A program made the position numbers and the translations under genes. 64,000 nucleotides of DNA. Origin: an uncultured Buttiauxella sp. (GTDB lineage: Bacteria; Pseudomonadota; Gammaproteobacteria; Enterobacterales; Enterobacteriaceae). Shown here one piece after another: positions 1 through 8,181 of the stretch (positions within the stretch are counted from its first letter, which is position 1; every line of letters starts with the position of its first letter). The DNA lies in NCBI GenBank assembly GCA_946480445.1, contig CAMLJN010000015.1:1-64000 (forward strand), read 5' to 3'. The notes under the pieces are model-generated. The model made no database searches and was not told the origin of the DNA. It was given only the letters and a program-made list of their open reading frames with translations.

Positions 1-1
1 A

Positions 2-124
2 AAATATCTGTGCTGCATTATTCAGGGAATGTCGGTGAGCGCGCGTGAAAATGCCAGCTTCGAGGATCTACTCAGCATCGTGAGAACGACACTCCTGTTA
101 TTGCCGGAGCTGAAAAAAATCTGA
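2..124 (+). CDS. comR: C-terminal end of TetR-family repressor ComR (partial)
   Basis: Only the last 40 codons are inside the window; the reading frame enters from the left edge and ends at TGA 122-124. The residues around CIIQGMSVSAREN and the closing LPELKK match the C-terminal ligand/dimer domain of E. coli ComR (YcfQ), the copper-responsive repressor of the outer-membrane protein gene bhsA. Position supports the call: in E. coli comR lies next to ycfJ and points towards it, as here, except that the aerobactin locus now separates them. The N-terminal HTH is not visible. Confidence 0.75.
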   Translation, partial: KYLCCIIQGMSVSARENASFEDLLSIVRTTLLLLPELKKI

Positions 125-129
125 TTGCC

Positions 130-164
130 GGGTGGCTAAGCTCGGGCCTGCCACCCTTTATTTT
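130..164 (+). terminator. Rho-independent terminator after comR
   Basis: A 7-bp perfect stem (GGGTGGC at 130-136, GCCACCC at 150-156) with a 13-nt loop is followed by TTTATTTT. It starts 6 nt after the comR stop codon. It also marks the end of the backbone before the inserted aerobactin block. Confidence 0.7.
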
Positions 165-172
165 GTCGCGGC

Positions 173-1066
173 CTATCTTTGTCGGCCTTTGCTCCAGTAG
201 GCCATAAAGTTAATTGCATCATGGCTGACCCCACGCTCACCAATCAGGTGGCGGCGCAGCTTTTTCACCACGGATGACTCCCCGGCAACCCAACCATAAA
301 ACTCGCGATTATCACTGGTCGCTTTATCCCACAGCAGTTCCCCTTCCGCCTCTTCCCGAATGACGTTCCGGCCAACGCGAGCGCCGGGCGTACGCGCCCA
401 TTGGCTAACAGCGGGCAACAGGCACTCACCGTGCGTGGCCCCCAGTGGTTTTCGTGCAAGCCAGTTGATGTCTGCAAAGGTAAACTCACGCAAATCCACG
501 CAATCCTCCTCCACCGGCACCTCAAAAAAAGCCTGCACCCGGGGCGGGTTTACCAGCCGGGAAAGCTGCTCGAGGATGCCACGCGCGGCGGGTAAGGCAG
601 TTTCATCGGCAATGATGAGCGCATTTTGTAACTGCGACGGCGGGGTCCATTCATAGCCACCGCTGTCCTGGGGGTACTGCGCATTCGGCGCGACAATCTG
701 CAATTTATCGCCTGGCTGCGCGGCAATCGCCCAGGCAGAGGCCGGGCCTTCCGTACCGTGGCTGACAAATTCCACCGTCACTTCCTGACGTTTGCGATCG
801 ACTCGGCGAAGCGTATAGGTACGTACAATTGGACGCTTCTCTTTCGGCAGGGCCTGCAACAGCTGATACCACTGTCCTTCATCCGGCAGCATCGGCGGCG
901 TACCATCCTGCGCGGGAAAAATCATTTTAATACGCTGATCGGCACAATCCTGTTTCATCTGCGCGACCTCACTCCCGGTAAAAGTCAGGCTCAGCAGCGA
1001 GGGGGAAACTGAGATTTTACGCGTAAGCGTAACGTTAAACAGACGATAGCCCTCTACTGCGGCCAT
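173..1066 (-). CDS. Siderophore-interacting protein, FAD-dependent ferric-siderophore reductase (ViuB/YqjH family)
   Basis: A 297-residue cytosolic flavoprotein of the SIP family, which reduces Fe(III)-siderophore so iron can be released. Visible signatures are the FAD-binding RTYT motif (about residues 82-85), the following HGTEGPASAWA loop that holds the FAD pyrophosphate, ADETALPA in the NAD(P)H lobe, and the C-terminal AYWSKGR motif. The ATG at 1066 is preferred over the GTG at 1072 because AAGGAG lies 5 nt upstream of the ATG. It follows the shiF-like gene by 9 nt and is probably co-transcribed with it, so ferric aerobactin is the likely substrate. That assignment is inferred from context; the classical pColV aerobactin operon lacks this gene. 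Confidence 0.85.
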   Translation of the reverse strand: MAAVEGYRLFNVTLTRKISVSPSLLSLTFTGSEVAQMKQDCADQRIKMIFPAQDGTPPMLPDEGQWYQLLQALPKEKRPIVRTYTLRRVDRKRQEVTVEFVSHGTEGPASAWAIAAQPGDKLQIVAPNAQYPQDSGGYEWTPPSQLQNALIIADETALPAARGILEQLSRLVNPPRVQAFFEVPVEEDCVDLREFTFADINWLARKPLGATHGECLLPAVSQWARTPGARVGRNVIREEAEGELLWDKATSDNREFYGWVAGESSVVKKLRRHLIGERGVSHDAINFMAYWSKGRQR

Positions 1067-1075
1067 AACCACTCC

Positions 1076-2281
1076 TTACGAAAAACGTGAATGAGCCTGT
1101 CCGCGCCAGATCAGGCAGGACACCAGGGTAAATAAGACGGCGGCCAGAAAGGCTGTCGTAATCAGAGCGGCGCTTTCATGCGAGTGGGAAACCAGCGGTA
1201 CCAGCAGCGCGCTCAGGCCATAACCGAGCGTATGCCCGGAGGCGATCCAGCCCGCCCCGGCGCCGTCTGTCAGGCGGCCGTTGAGCAGCAGCTGATAGGC
1301 CGGAGGCGCAAGCGCCGCACCAAAGGAGAGCGTCGCGCAGCCCAGATAAAACAGTATCAGCGAGCTACCCAGCATCATCCCCAGCCCGGCCAGCATCATA
1401 ACGCCTGCCAGCAGCAGCAGCGGCACCGGCGCAAGAAGCTGTCTGCGCAACACGCCGAACTGAGCCGCAAGGGAAGCCACGGCGGCCAGGCTCAGCAGCC
1501 AGGCCACCTGGTGGCTGATGGCGCTGCTGTCTGCGGGAAACTGGCGGGATAAAGCAGGGGAAAGGCCGAGCTGCATCAGGCTTACCGCAGCGGCAAGCAG
1601 AATGGCGCAGAATAAAAAGGGCAGACAGTCTGCCCGCATGCGACCGCTTTTACGTGCGCTAAAGGCCTGGGGAGCCGTACCCGGCAGCCGCAGCAACAGC
1701 CCAAGAGCAAGAAGCGGTGCCACCATCAATAGCACAAGCGGCGCAACGGGGTGCAATATCAGCATTCCTGCGGCACACAGCGGGCCAAAAAGCCTGCCGC
1801 AGCTCAGACCGGAGCTTATCGAAGCCAGCGCCGCCATGCGCTGCCCTTCCCCGGCGCGCTGCAAGGCCCAGGCCTGACAGGCGGGCACCATCGCCGAGAC
1901 GGTAAGCCCGTAGATAACCCGCGCCAGGATAAGGATCCCCAGCCCCCCGAGGCTGTTGACCTTCCCCGTAGCCAGCAGCGCGCAGCCCAGACCAAGCAGC
2001 ATGAAGCTCACGCCATAGCCCGCCAGCGAGCAGAGCACCACGGGTTTGCTGCCCCTGAGCGCGATCTGTTTTCCCCACCACGGCGACGATGGCAGAAATA
2101 ACATTGACCCAAGGGTGAGCAGTGCCGCCCAAATAGAGAGAGACAAATGGGTTTCACTGACCAGTACAGGTAGCACCACCAGCAGCCCATTTTGCCCAAC
2201 ACCTAATAATCCGGCGCTTATCGCCAGCGGCCAGCTGGAAAGCGCCTTTTGCGGCGGCGCGGCCACGTCAACAGAGGTCAC
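1076..2281 (-). CDS. shiF: MFS transporter, ShiF-like putative aerobactin exporter
   Basis: A 401-residue, very hydrophobic protein with about 12 predicted membrane segments and an MFS-type GRLFGP turn in the middle. In Shigella and E. coli aerobactin islands an MFS gene named shiF sits divergently upstream of iucA, and this gene has the same place and direction. The expected role is aerobactin efflux across the inner membrane; this rests on context and family, not on a substrate motif. The start is GTG at 2281 with only a weak ribosome-binding site, so a start a few codons away is possible. It should share the Fur-controlled divergent region with iucA. Confidence 0.75.
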   Translation of the reverse strand: MTSVDVAAPPQKALSSWPLAISAGLLGVGQNGLLVVLPVLVSETHLSLSIWAALLTLGSMLFLPSSPWWGKQIALRGSKPVVLCSLAGYGVSFMLLGLGCALLATGKVNSLGGLGILILARVIYGLTVSAMVPACQAWALQRAGEGQRMAALASISSGLSCGRLFGPLCAAGMLILHPVAPLVLLMVAPLLALGLLLRLPGTAPQAFSARKSGRMRADCLPFLFCAILLAAAVSLMQLGLSPALSRQFPADSSAISHQVAWLLSLAAVASLAAQFGVLRRQLLAPVPLLLLAGVMMLAGLGMMLGSSLILFYLGCATLSFGAALAPPAYQLLLNGRLTDGAGAGWIASGHTLGYGLSALLVPLVSHSHESAALITTAFLAAVLFTLVSCLIWRGQAHSRFS

Positions 2282-2352
2282 AATGTTAAATATCCGTAAA
2301 TAATGTGCTGTTAATTAATAATATATTTCGCATTATTGTAACAATTCATATT

Positions 2353-2389
2353 GATAATGAGAACCGTTATCGGCAGAATTATCATTATC
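2353..2389. promoter_or_regulatory. Fur box(es) in the shiF/iucA divergent promoter
   Basis: 2353-2371 reads GATAATGAGAACCGTTATC, 16 of 19 matches to the Fur consensus palindrome. A second, weaker box overlaps its end (2371-2389, about 12 of 19, with a strong right half). The tandem lies 24-60 nt upstream of the iucA ATG and about 70 nt from the shiF start, so iron-replete Fur should silence both arms. Confidence 0.8.
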
Positions 2390-2412
2390 ACTTTATCTGG
2401 ACGTTGTTAAAG

Positions 2413-4137
2413 ATGTATCTAGAGAGTCACTCCCTGGCCGCAGACGTGGCCGCCCACTGTTTTCTCAACGCCCTGATTCGGGAAACCGATGACTGGCAGC
2501 TTAGCGACAGCGCTCCGCGGACGCTGATTGTGCCTTTAAGCACAACGCAGGCCCTCCACCTGCGGACAATCTACTTCTCGCCCACCCAGCACCATCGCTT
2601 CCAGTTTCCTGCCATGCTGGTTGGCGAAAGCGGCTCTCAGGCGCTGGATTTCGCCACGCTTGCGCAGCTGGTGGTAAATAAGCTTCAGACGGAGCAGCAG
2701 CTTTCCGCCGCCGTCTGCGAAGCCTTTTACCAGCGGGTTATGGAAAGCCACGCTCACACGCATCATGCCATCGCCTCCCGTCATGACTGGGCGGCGCTAC
2801 GTGAACGACCATTAACCTTCGGTGAGGCGGAACAGGCGCTGCTGGTGGGCCATGCCTTCCACCCGGCACCAAAATCCCATAAGCCGTTCAACGAACAGGA
2901 ATCCCGGCGTTATCTGCCTGATTTTGCTCCGCACTTCCCGCTGCGCTGGTTTGCCGTCGACCGTGAATATCTGGCTGGCGACAGTCTGAACCTGAACCTT
3001 CAGCAGCGATTGCAGCGCTTTGCCACTGAAAATGCCCCTGCACTGCTGAGCGAGCAAACTGATAGCCGCTGGCTTTTCCCGTTGCACCCGTGGCAGGCGG
3101 ATTACCTGCTCGAGCAGGACTGGTGCCGCCAGCTCGCTGAGCGCGGGCTGATCAAAGATTTAGGCGAAGCCGGTCAGGCCTGGTCGCCCACCACCTCAAG
3201 CCGCTCGCTCTACTGCGCCCGCAGTCGGGATATGATTAAATTCTCCCTTAGCGTGCGTCTGACCAACTCGGTGCGCACGCTGTCGGTAAAAGAAGTGAAG
3301 CGCGGCATGCGTCTTGCCCGCCTGGCGAAAACGACACGCTGGCAGGATTTACAGGCCCGCTTTCCGAGCTTCCGCGTGATGCAGGAAGACGGCTGGGCTG
3401 GACTGCGCGATTTGCAGGGCAACGTTATGGAAGAGAGCCTGTTTGCGCTGCGCGACAATCTGCTGTTCAGCGCCCCGGCAAGCCAGACTAATGTGCTGGT
3501 AACCTTAACCCAGGCCGCAGCCGACGGTGGAGACTCACTGCTTGTCGCCACGGTTAAACGCCTCGCCGCACGCCTTGCCATCAGTGAAAAACAGGCGGCC
3601 CATGCCTGGATTGACGCTTACTGCGAACAGGTTTTGAAACCGCTGTTTATCGCCGAAGCCGACTACGGCCTCGTCCTGCTTGCCCATCAGCAAAACATTC
3701 TGGTGGAGATGCAGCAGGATTTACCTGTCGGTCTGCTTTATCGCGACTGCCAGGGCAGCGCATTTATGCCCCACGCGCGCGACTGGCTGGAAGAGATTAG
3801 CGAAGCGGACGCGGAAAATGTCTTTACGCGCGAGCAGCTTCTTCGCTACTTCCCTTATTACCTGCTGGTGAATTCCACCTTTGCCGTCTCCGCCGCGCTC
3901 GGTGTCGCCGGCATGGACAGCGAACAGCATCTGATGGCTCGCGTCCGCGCAGCGCTTGCCGCCCTGCGCCCGCATGTGGCACATCCTACCTGCCTTGACT
4001 ACGTGCTGGAAAACGCCCACTGGAACGTTAAGGGCAACTTCTTCTGCTATCTGCACGATCACAATGAAAACACCATCGTCGATCCGTCGGTGATCTACTT
4101 CGATTTTGCCAATCCGCTGCTGGCCCAGGAGAAATAA
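2413..4137 (+). CDS. iucA: Aerobactin synthase subunit IucA (NIS synthetase)
   Basis: A 574-residue cytosolic ATP-dependent NRPS-independent siderophore synthetase. It joins citrate to the first N6-acetyl-N6-hydroxylysine. Family signatures are the citrate/ATP-binding LHPWQADYL region, SPTTSSRSLY, KFSLSVRLTNS and a C-terminal FhuF-like half with LLAHQQN. The frame stays open upstream to 2305, but that extension runs through the Fur boxes and would make the protein 610 residues; the ATG at 2413 gives the usual family length. First gene of a tight operon: its stop abuts the iucB start directly. Confidence 0.95.
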   Translation: MYLESHSLAADVAAHCFLNALIRETDDWQLSDSAPRTLIVPLSTTQALHLRTIYFSPTQHHRFQFPAMLVGESGSQALDFATLAQLVVNKLQTEQQLSAAVCEAFYQRVMESHAHTHHAIASRHDWAALRERPLTFGEAEQALLVGHAFHPAPKSHKPFNEQESRRYLPDFAPHFPLRWFAVDREYLAGDSLNLNLQQRLQRFATENAPALLSEQTDSRWLFPLHPWQADYLLEQDWCRQLAERGLIKDLGEAGQAWSPTTSSRSLYCARSRDMIKFSLSVRLTNSVRTLSVKEVKRGMRLARLAKTTRWQDLQARFPSFRVMQEDGWAGLRDLQGNVMEESLFALRDNLLFSAPASQTNVLVTLTQAAADGGDSLLVATVKRLAARLAISEKQAAHAWIDAYCEQVLKPLFIAEADYGLVLLAHQQNILVEMQQDLPVGLLYRDCQGSAFMPHARDWLEEISEADAENVFTREQLLRYFPYYLLVNSTFAVSAALGVAGMDSEQHLMARVRAALAALRPHVAHPTCLDYVLENAHWNVKGNFFCYLHDHNENTIVDPSVIYFDFANPLLAQEK

Positions 4138-5085
4138 ATGACTCAGGCAACCATCGTGCACGGCGGCCACGGGCTGCGCTGCGAAAAGCTGGCTACACCT
4201 CTGGCGCTGAGCTGGGGGCTGGATAATAGCGCGGTACTAAACTGGCCCGGCCCGCTTCCGGCAGCCTGGCTACGCGACGCGCTGGATCAGATTTTTGTGG
4301 CAGCCCCCAGCCTGTCAGCCATCGTGCTGCCGTTTGCCCAGTGGCGCGAAGAGCCGCAGGCGCAGGCGCTCTTCCGCCAAATCCACGGCGATGTGATCCA
4401 CCGGGACACCTTCTGGCAGCTGCCGCTGTGGCTGAATGAACAACGCACCATCGCGGCTGTAGAAATGAATTTTGATGCCGAACGTGAGATCTATCATCCG
4501 CAGCGCCCTGCCCGCCCGAATGGCGAAGTGTATCGCCGCTACGACGCGCGCGTTCGTCATACCCTGAGCTTCCGTGTAGCCGATCCCCAGCAGGACAGCG
4601 CCACCTTTACCCGCTGGATGAACGACCCACGCGTCGCGTATTTCTGGGAGCAGACGGGCCCGGAGGCGGAGCAAAAAGCTTATCTGGCGCGCCAGCTCAC
4701 CGGCAAACACGCCTATCCGCTGATCGGCTGTTTTGACGACCAGCCCTTTGGCTATTTCGAGATTTACTGGGCGCCGGAAGACCGCATTGGCCGCCACTAC
4801 GCCTGGCAGCCGTTCGACCGCGGGCTGCACTTGCTGGTGGGCGAAGCCCGGTGGCGCGGCGCGCACTTTGTGCAAAGCTGGCTGCGCGGCCTGAGCCACT
4901 TCCTGCTGCTGGACGATCCCCGTACCCAGCGCCTGGTGCTGGAACCGCGCGCCGATAACCAGCGCCTGTTCAGGCACCTGCCACAGGCGGGCTATGAAAC
5001 AATCAAAGAGTTTGACTTCCCGCACAAGCGCTCTCGCCTGGTGATGACCACGCGTCAGGCCTTCTTTAACGAGGTGGGTCTGTGA
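4138..5085 (+). CDS. iucB: N6-hydroxylysine O-acetyltransferase IucB
   Basis: A 315-residue acetyltransferase that transfers acetyl from acetyl-CoA to the hydroxylamine nitrogen of N6-hydroxylysine, making the hydroxamate used by IucA and IucC. The C-terminal half carries a GNAT fold of the IucB/RhbD type (VAYFWEQTGPE, IGCFDDQPFGYFEIYW, HLLVGEARWRGA, LEPRADNQ). ATG follows the iucA TAA with no gap, and the stop overlaps the iucC start (TGATG), which points to translational coupling. Confidence 0.95.
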   Translation: MTQATIVHGGHGLRCEKLATPLALSWGLDNSAVLNWPGPLPAAWLRDALDQIFVAAPSLSAIVLPFAQWREEPQAQALFRQIHGDVIHRDTFWQLPLWLNEQRTIAAVEMNFDAEREIYHPQRPARPNGEVYRRYDARVRHTLSFRVADPQQDSATFTRWMNDPRVAYFWEQTGPEAEQKAYLARQLTGKHAYPLIGCFDDQPFGYFEIYWAPEDRIGRHYAWQPFDRGLHLLVGEARWRGAHFVQSWLRGLSHFLLLDDPRTQRLVLEPRADNQRLFRHLPQAGYETIKEFDFPHKRSRLVMTTRQAFFNEVGL

Positions 5086-6824
5086 TGCTGTACAGCGACT
5101 GGGAGTGGGTAAACCGCCAGCTGGCAGCAAAAATGCTGGCAGAAATGGAGTACGAACAGGTGTTCAGTGCTCAATCGCTGGGTGACAACCGCTATTGCAT
5201 AAATCTGCCGGGGGCGGAGTGGCACTTCACCGCCGAACGCGGCATCTGGGGCTGGCTGTGGATCGATCCACGTTCGCTGCGCTGCGCCGATTTGGCCCCG
5301 GAAGCGCAAACCCTGCTACAACAGCTCCAGCCGGTGCTGAGGATGAGCGATGCGACCGTGGCCGAACATATGCAGGACTTGTTCGCCACTTTGCGCGGCG
5401 ATCTGCAACTGCTCAGAGCCCGCCGTGGCCTGAGCGCGGAACAGCTTATCGACCTGGATGCGGATCGGCTGCAATGCCTGCTGAGCGGTCATCCGAAGTT
5501 TGCTTTCAATAAAGGCCGTCGCGGCTGGGGGCTGGAGGCGCTTGAGCGCTACGCGCCGGAATACGGCAATACCTTCCGGCTGCACTGGCTGGCGGTAGAG
5601 CGCGAGCGTATGGTGTGGCGCTGCGATGAAGCGCTGGATATTCAGCAGCTGCTCGCCGGGGCGATGGACAACGCTGAACTGGCGCGTTTCCATCAGCACT
5701 GGCGGCGGCTCGGCCTGGATGACAGCTGGCTACCGATGCCCGTCCATCCGTGGCAGTGGCAGCAAAAAATCGCCCTCGAGTTTGTCGCGGATCTGGCCCA
5801 GGGCAAGATTATCTCCCTCGGGGAATATGGCGATCGCTGGCTGGCCCAGCAGTCCCTGCGCACCCTGACCAACGCCAGTCGCAAAGGCGGGGTAGATATC
5901 AAACTGCCGCTGACCATCTACAACACCTCCTGCTATCGCGGCATTCCGGGTAAATATATTGCTGCCGGGCCGCTCGCCTCGCGCTGGCTGCAACAGATCT
6001 TCGCCAACGACGCCACGCTGCAAAAAACGGGAGCCGTCATTCTGGGGGAGCCTGCCGCAGGGTATGTTGCTCACCACGGCTATGGTGCTCTTGCGCAGGC
6101 GCCGTATCGTTATCAGGAAATGCTGGGAGTGATCTGGCGTGAAAATCCATCCCGCTGGCTGGATGAGAACGAGACACCGATCCTGATGGCCGCGCTGATG
6201 GAATGCGACGAGCAGCAGCAGCCGCTGATTAGCGCGTGGATCGCCCGCTCAGGCCTGAGCGCCGAGGCCTGGTTAACTCAGCTTTTCCGCGCGGTGGTGG
6301 TGCCGCTCTACCACCTGCTGTGTCGTTACGGCGTGGCGCTGATTGCCCACGGGCAAAACATTACCCTCGCGATGAAGGACAGCGTGCCACAGCGCGTGCT
6401 GCTGAAGGATTTCCAGGGTGATATGCGTCTGGTGAAAGATGACTTCCCGGAAATGGAAAGCCTGCCGCAGGAGGTGCGCGACGTCACCGCTCGCCTGAGC
6501 GCAGACTATTTAATTCATGATTTGCAAACCGGTCATTTCGTGACGGTGCTGCGCTTCGTCTCGCCGTTGATGGCCCGCTCCGGCGTCAGCGAGACGCGCT
6601 TTTACCAGCTGCTGGCTGACGTGTTGCATGGCTATATGCAGGCCCATCCACAGATGGCGGCCCGCTTTCAACTTTTCGACTTGTTCAGGCCGCAGATTAT
6701 TCGCGTTGTGCTCAATCCCGTGAAGCTGACCTGGCCGGATCAGGACGGCGGCAGCCGCATGCTGCCAACCTACCTTGAAGACCTTGAGAACCCGCTGTGG
6801 CTGGCTACGAAGGAACCATCATGA
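5085..6824 (+). CDS. iucC: Aerobactin synthase IucC (NIS synthetase, second condensation)
   Basis: A 579-residue NIS synthetase that adds the second acetyl-hydroxylysine to the IucA product to finish aerobactin. It is very close to E. coli IucC throughout: WGWLWID near the N terminus, LSGHPKF-FNKGRRGWG, LPMPVHPWQWQQK, QSLRTLTNAS, TIYNTSCYRGIPGKYI and the C-terminal HGQNITLAMK-LLKDFQGDMR. A GTG at 5082 is an alternative first codon one position upstream; both lie within spacing of a GAGG at 5071. The start overlaps iucB and the stop overlaps iucD. Confidence 0.96.
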   Translation: MLYSDWEWVNRQLAAKMLAEMEYEQVFSAQSLGDNRYCINLPGAEWHFTAERGIWGWLWIDPRSLRCADLAPEAQTLLQQLQPVLRMSDATVAEHMQDLFATLRGDLQLLRARRGLSAEQLIDLDADRLQCLLSGHPKFAFNKGRRGWGLEALERYAPEYGNTFRLHWLAVERERMVWRCDEALDIQQLLAGAMDNAELARFHQHWRRLGLDDSWLPMPVHPWQWQQKIALEFVADLAQGKIISLGEYGDRWLAQQSLRTLTNASRKGGVDIKLPLTIYNTSCYRGIPGKYIAAGPLASRWLQQIFANDATLQKTGAVILGEPAAGYVAHHGYGALAQAPYRYQEMLGVIWRENPSRWLDENETPILMAALMECDEQQQPLISAWIARSGLSAEAWLTQLFRAVVVPLYHLLCRYGVALIAHGQNITLAMKDSVPQRVLLKDFQGDMRLVKDDFPEMESLPQEVRDVTARLSADYLIHDLQTGHFVTVLRFVSPLMARSGVSETRFYQLLADVLHGYMQAHPQMAARFQLFDLFRPQIIRVVLNPVKLTWPDQDGGSRMLPTYLEDLENPLWLATKEPS

Positions 6825-8155
6825 CACCAACTTTAGATTTTATTGGCGTGGGCATCGGCCCGTTTAACCTCAGCATCGCCGCGCTTGCTCATGAAGCGCC
6901 AGCCTTCAGCAGCCGGTTTTTTGACAGCCGCCCGCAGTTTGCCTGGCATCCCGGCATGCTGGTGCCGGACTGCCATATGCAGACGATGTTCCTCAAGGAT
7001 CTGGTCAGCGCCGTTGCGCCAACCAGCCCCTTTAGCTTTATTAACTACCTGGTACAGCGCAAAAAGTTCTACCGCTTTTTGACCACCGAGCTGCGCACGG
7101 TTTCACGGGATGAGTTTTCCGACTACCTGCGCTGGGCTGCCGGGAGAATGGAAAACCTTCAGTTCGACAGCAAGGTTGAAAGTATTGATTTTGACGAGCA
7201 GCAAAAACGTTTTGTGGTGCAAACGGGCAACGGCGTGAGCTATGCACGCAACCTCTGTCTTGGCACCGGAAAATTGCCTTACCTGCCGCCATGCGTGAAA
7301 GAAAGTAACAGCCGTTGCTTCCATGCCAGCGAAATGAGTCTGCGTAAACCCGATCTCAGCGGCAAACGCGTAGCAATTGTGGGCGGTGGTCAGAGCGGCG
7401 CGGATCTGTTTCTCAACGCTTTCCGCGGCGAATGGGGTCATCCTCAGCATGTACACTGGGTTTCCCGCCGCAACAATTTCAACGCGCTGGACGAGGCGGC
7501 CTTCGCCAATGAGTATTTCACGCCGGAATACGTCCACAGCTTCGGGGAGTTAGGCGAGCATGCCCGCCAGCATATGCTAAGCGAGCAGAAGATGACTTCC
7601 GACGGGATAACCGCTGACTCCCTGCTGACCATCTATCGCGAGCTGTATCATCGCTTTGAGGTACTGGGACAGTCGCGCAACGCGAGTCTTCTGCCAAGCC
7701 GTTCCGTCACCGATTTACAGGCCCGCGGCCATGCCTGGGCGCTGCATCTAGCTCATCATCTTGATCGGGGGTCCGACATTATCGACTGCGACGTCGTGAT
7801 ATTCGCGACAGGCTATCGCACCGGCTTACCGGGGATGCTCACCCCGCTTCTGCCACGTCTGGCATTGCGCGACGAACAGCAGTTCCAGGTACGCAACGAC
7901 TTTACCCTTGAGTGGGATGGCCCCAAAGAAAATAACATTTTTGCCGTTAACGCCAGTATGCACACCCACGGCATTGCCGAGCCGCAGCTCAGCCTGATGG
8001 CGTGGCGCTCCGCCCGTATTCTGAATCGCGCTCTGGGGCGTGATTTATTCGATCTCAGTCTGCCGACGCCGCTTATCCAGTGGCGCAGCGGCAACCGGGA
8101 AGTACCGCAGCCTAACGCTGCTTCGTTGACTCACTACACCGCATCTTTGGGCTGA
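6821..8155 (+). CDS. iucD: L-lysine N6-monooxygenase IucD
   Basis: A 444-residue FAD- and NADPH-dependent hydroxylase that starts the pathway by converting L-lysine to N6-hydroxylysine. The FAD-binding GVGIGPFNLS lies at about residues 9-18 and the NADPH-binding GGGQSGADLF at about 187-196. The family's ATGYR motif follows further on. The ATG at 6821 overlaps the iucC stop (ATGA) and gives the normal family length; an in-frame start 8 codons upstream would sit inside iucC and is not needed. Confidence 0.96.
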   Translation: MTPTLDFIGVGIGPFNLSIAALAHEAPAFSSRFFDSRPQFAWHPGMLVPDCHMQTMFLKDLVSAVAPTSPFSFINYLVQRKKFYRFLTTELRTVSRDEFSDYLRWAAGRMENLQFDSKVESIDFDEQQKRFVVQTGNGVSYARNLCLGTGKLPYLPPCVKESNSRCFHASEMSLRKPDLSGKRVAIVGGGQSGADLFLNAFRGEWGHPQHVHWVSRRNNFNALDEAAFANEYFTPEYVHSFGELGEHARQHMLSEQKMTSDGITADSLLTIYRELYHRFEVLGQSRNASLLPSRSVTDLQARGHAWALHLAHHLDRGSDIIDCDVVIFATGYRTGLPGMLTPLLPRLALRDEQQFQVRNDFTLEWDGPKENNIFAVNASMHTHGIAEPQLSLMAWRSARILNRALGRDLFDLSLPTPLIQWRSGNREVPQPNAASLTHYTASLG

Positions 8156-8181
8156 TGGTTGTCAGCCCGCACGAAGGAACA

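Noticed and set aside
2305-2412. N-terminal extension of iucA
   Set aside because: The 36 extra codons run through the Fur boxes and are absent from the family.
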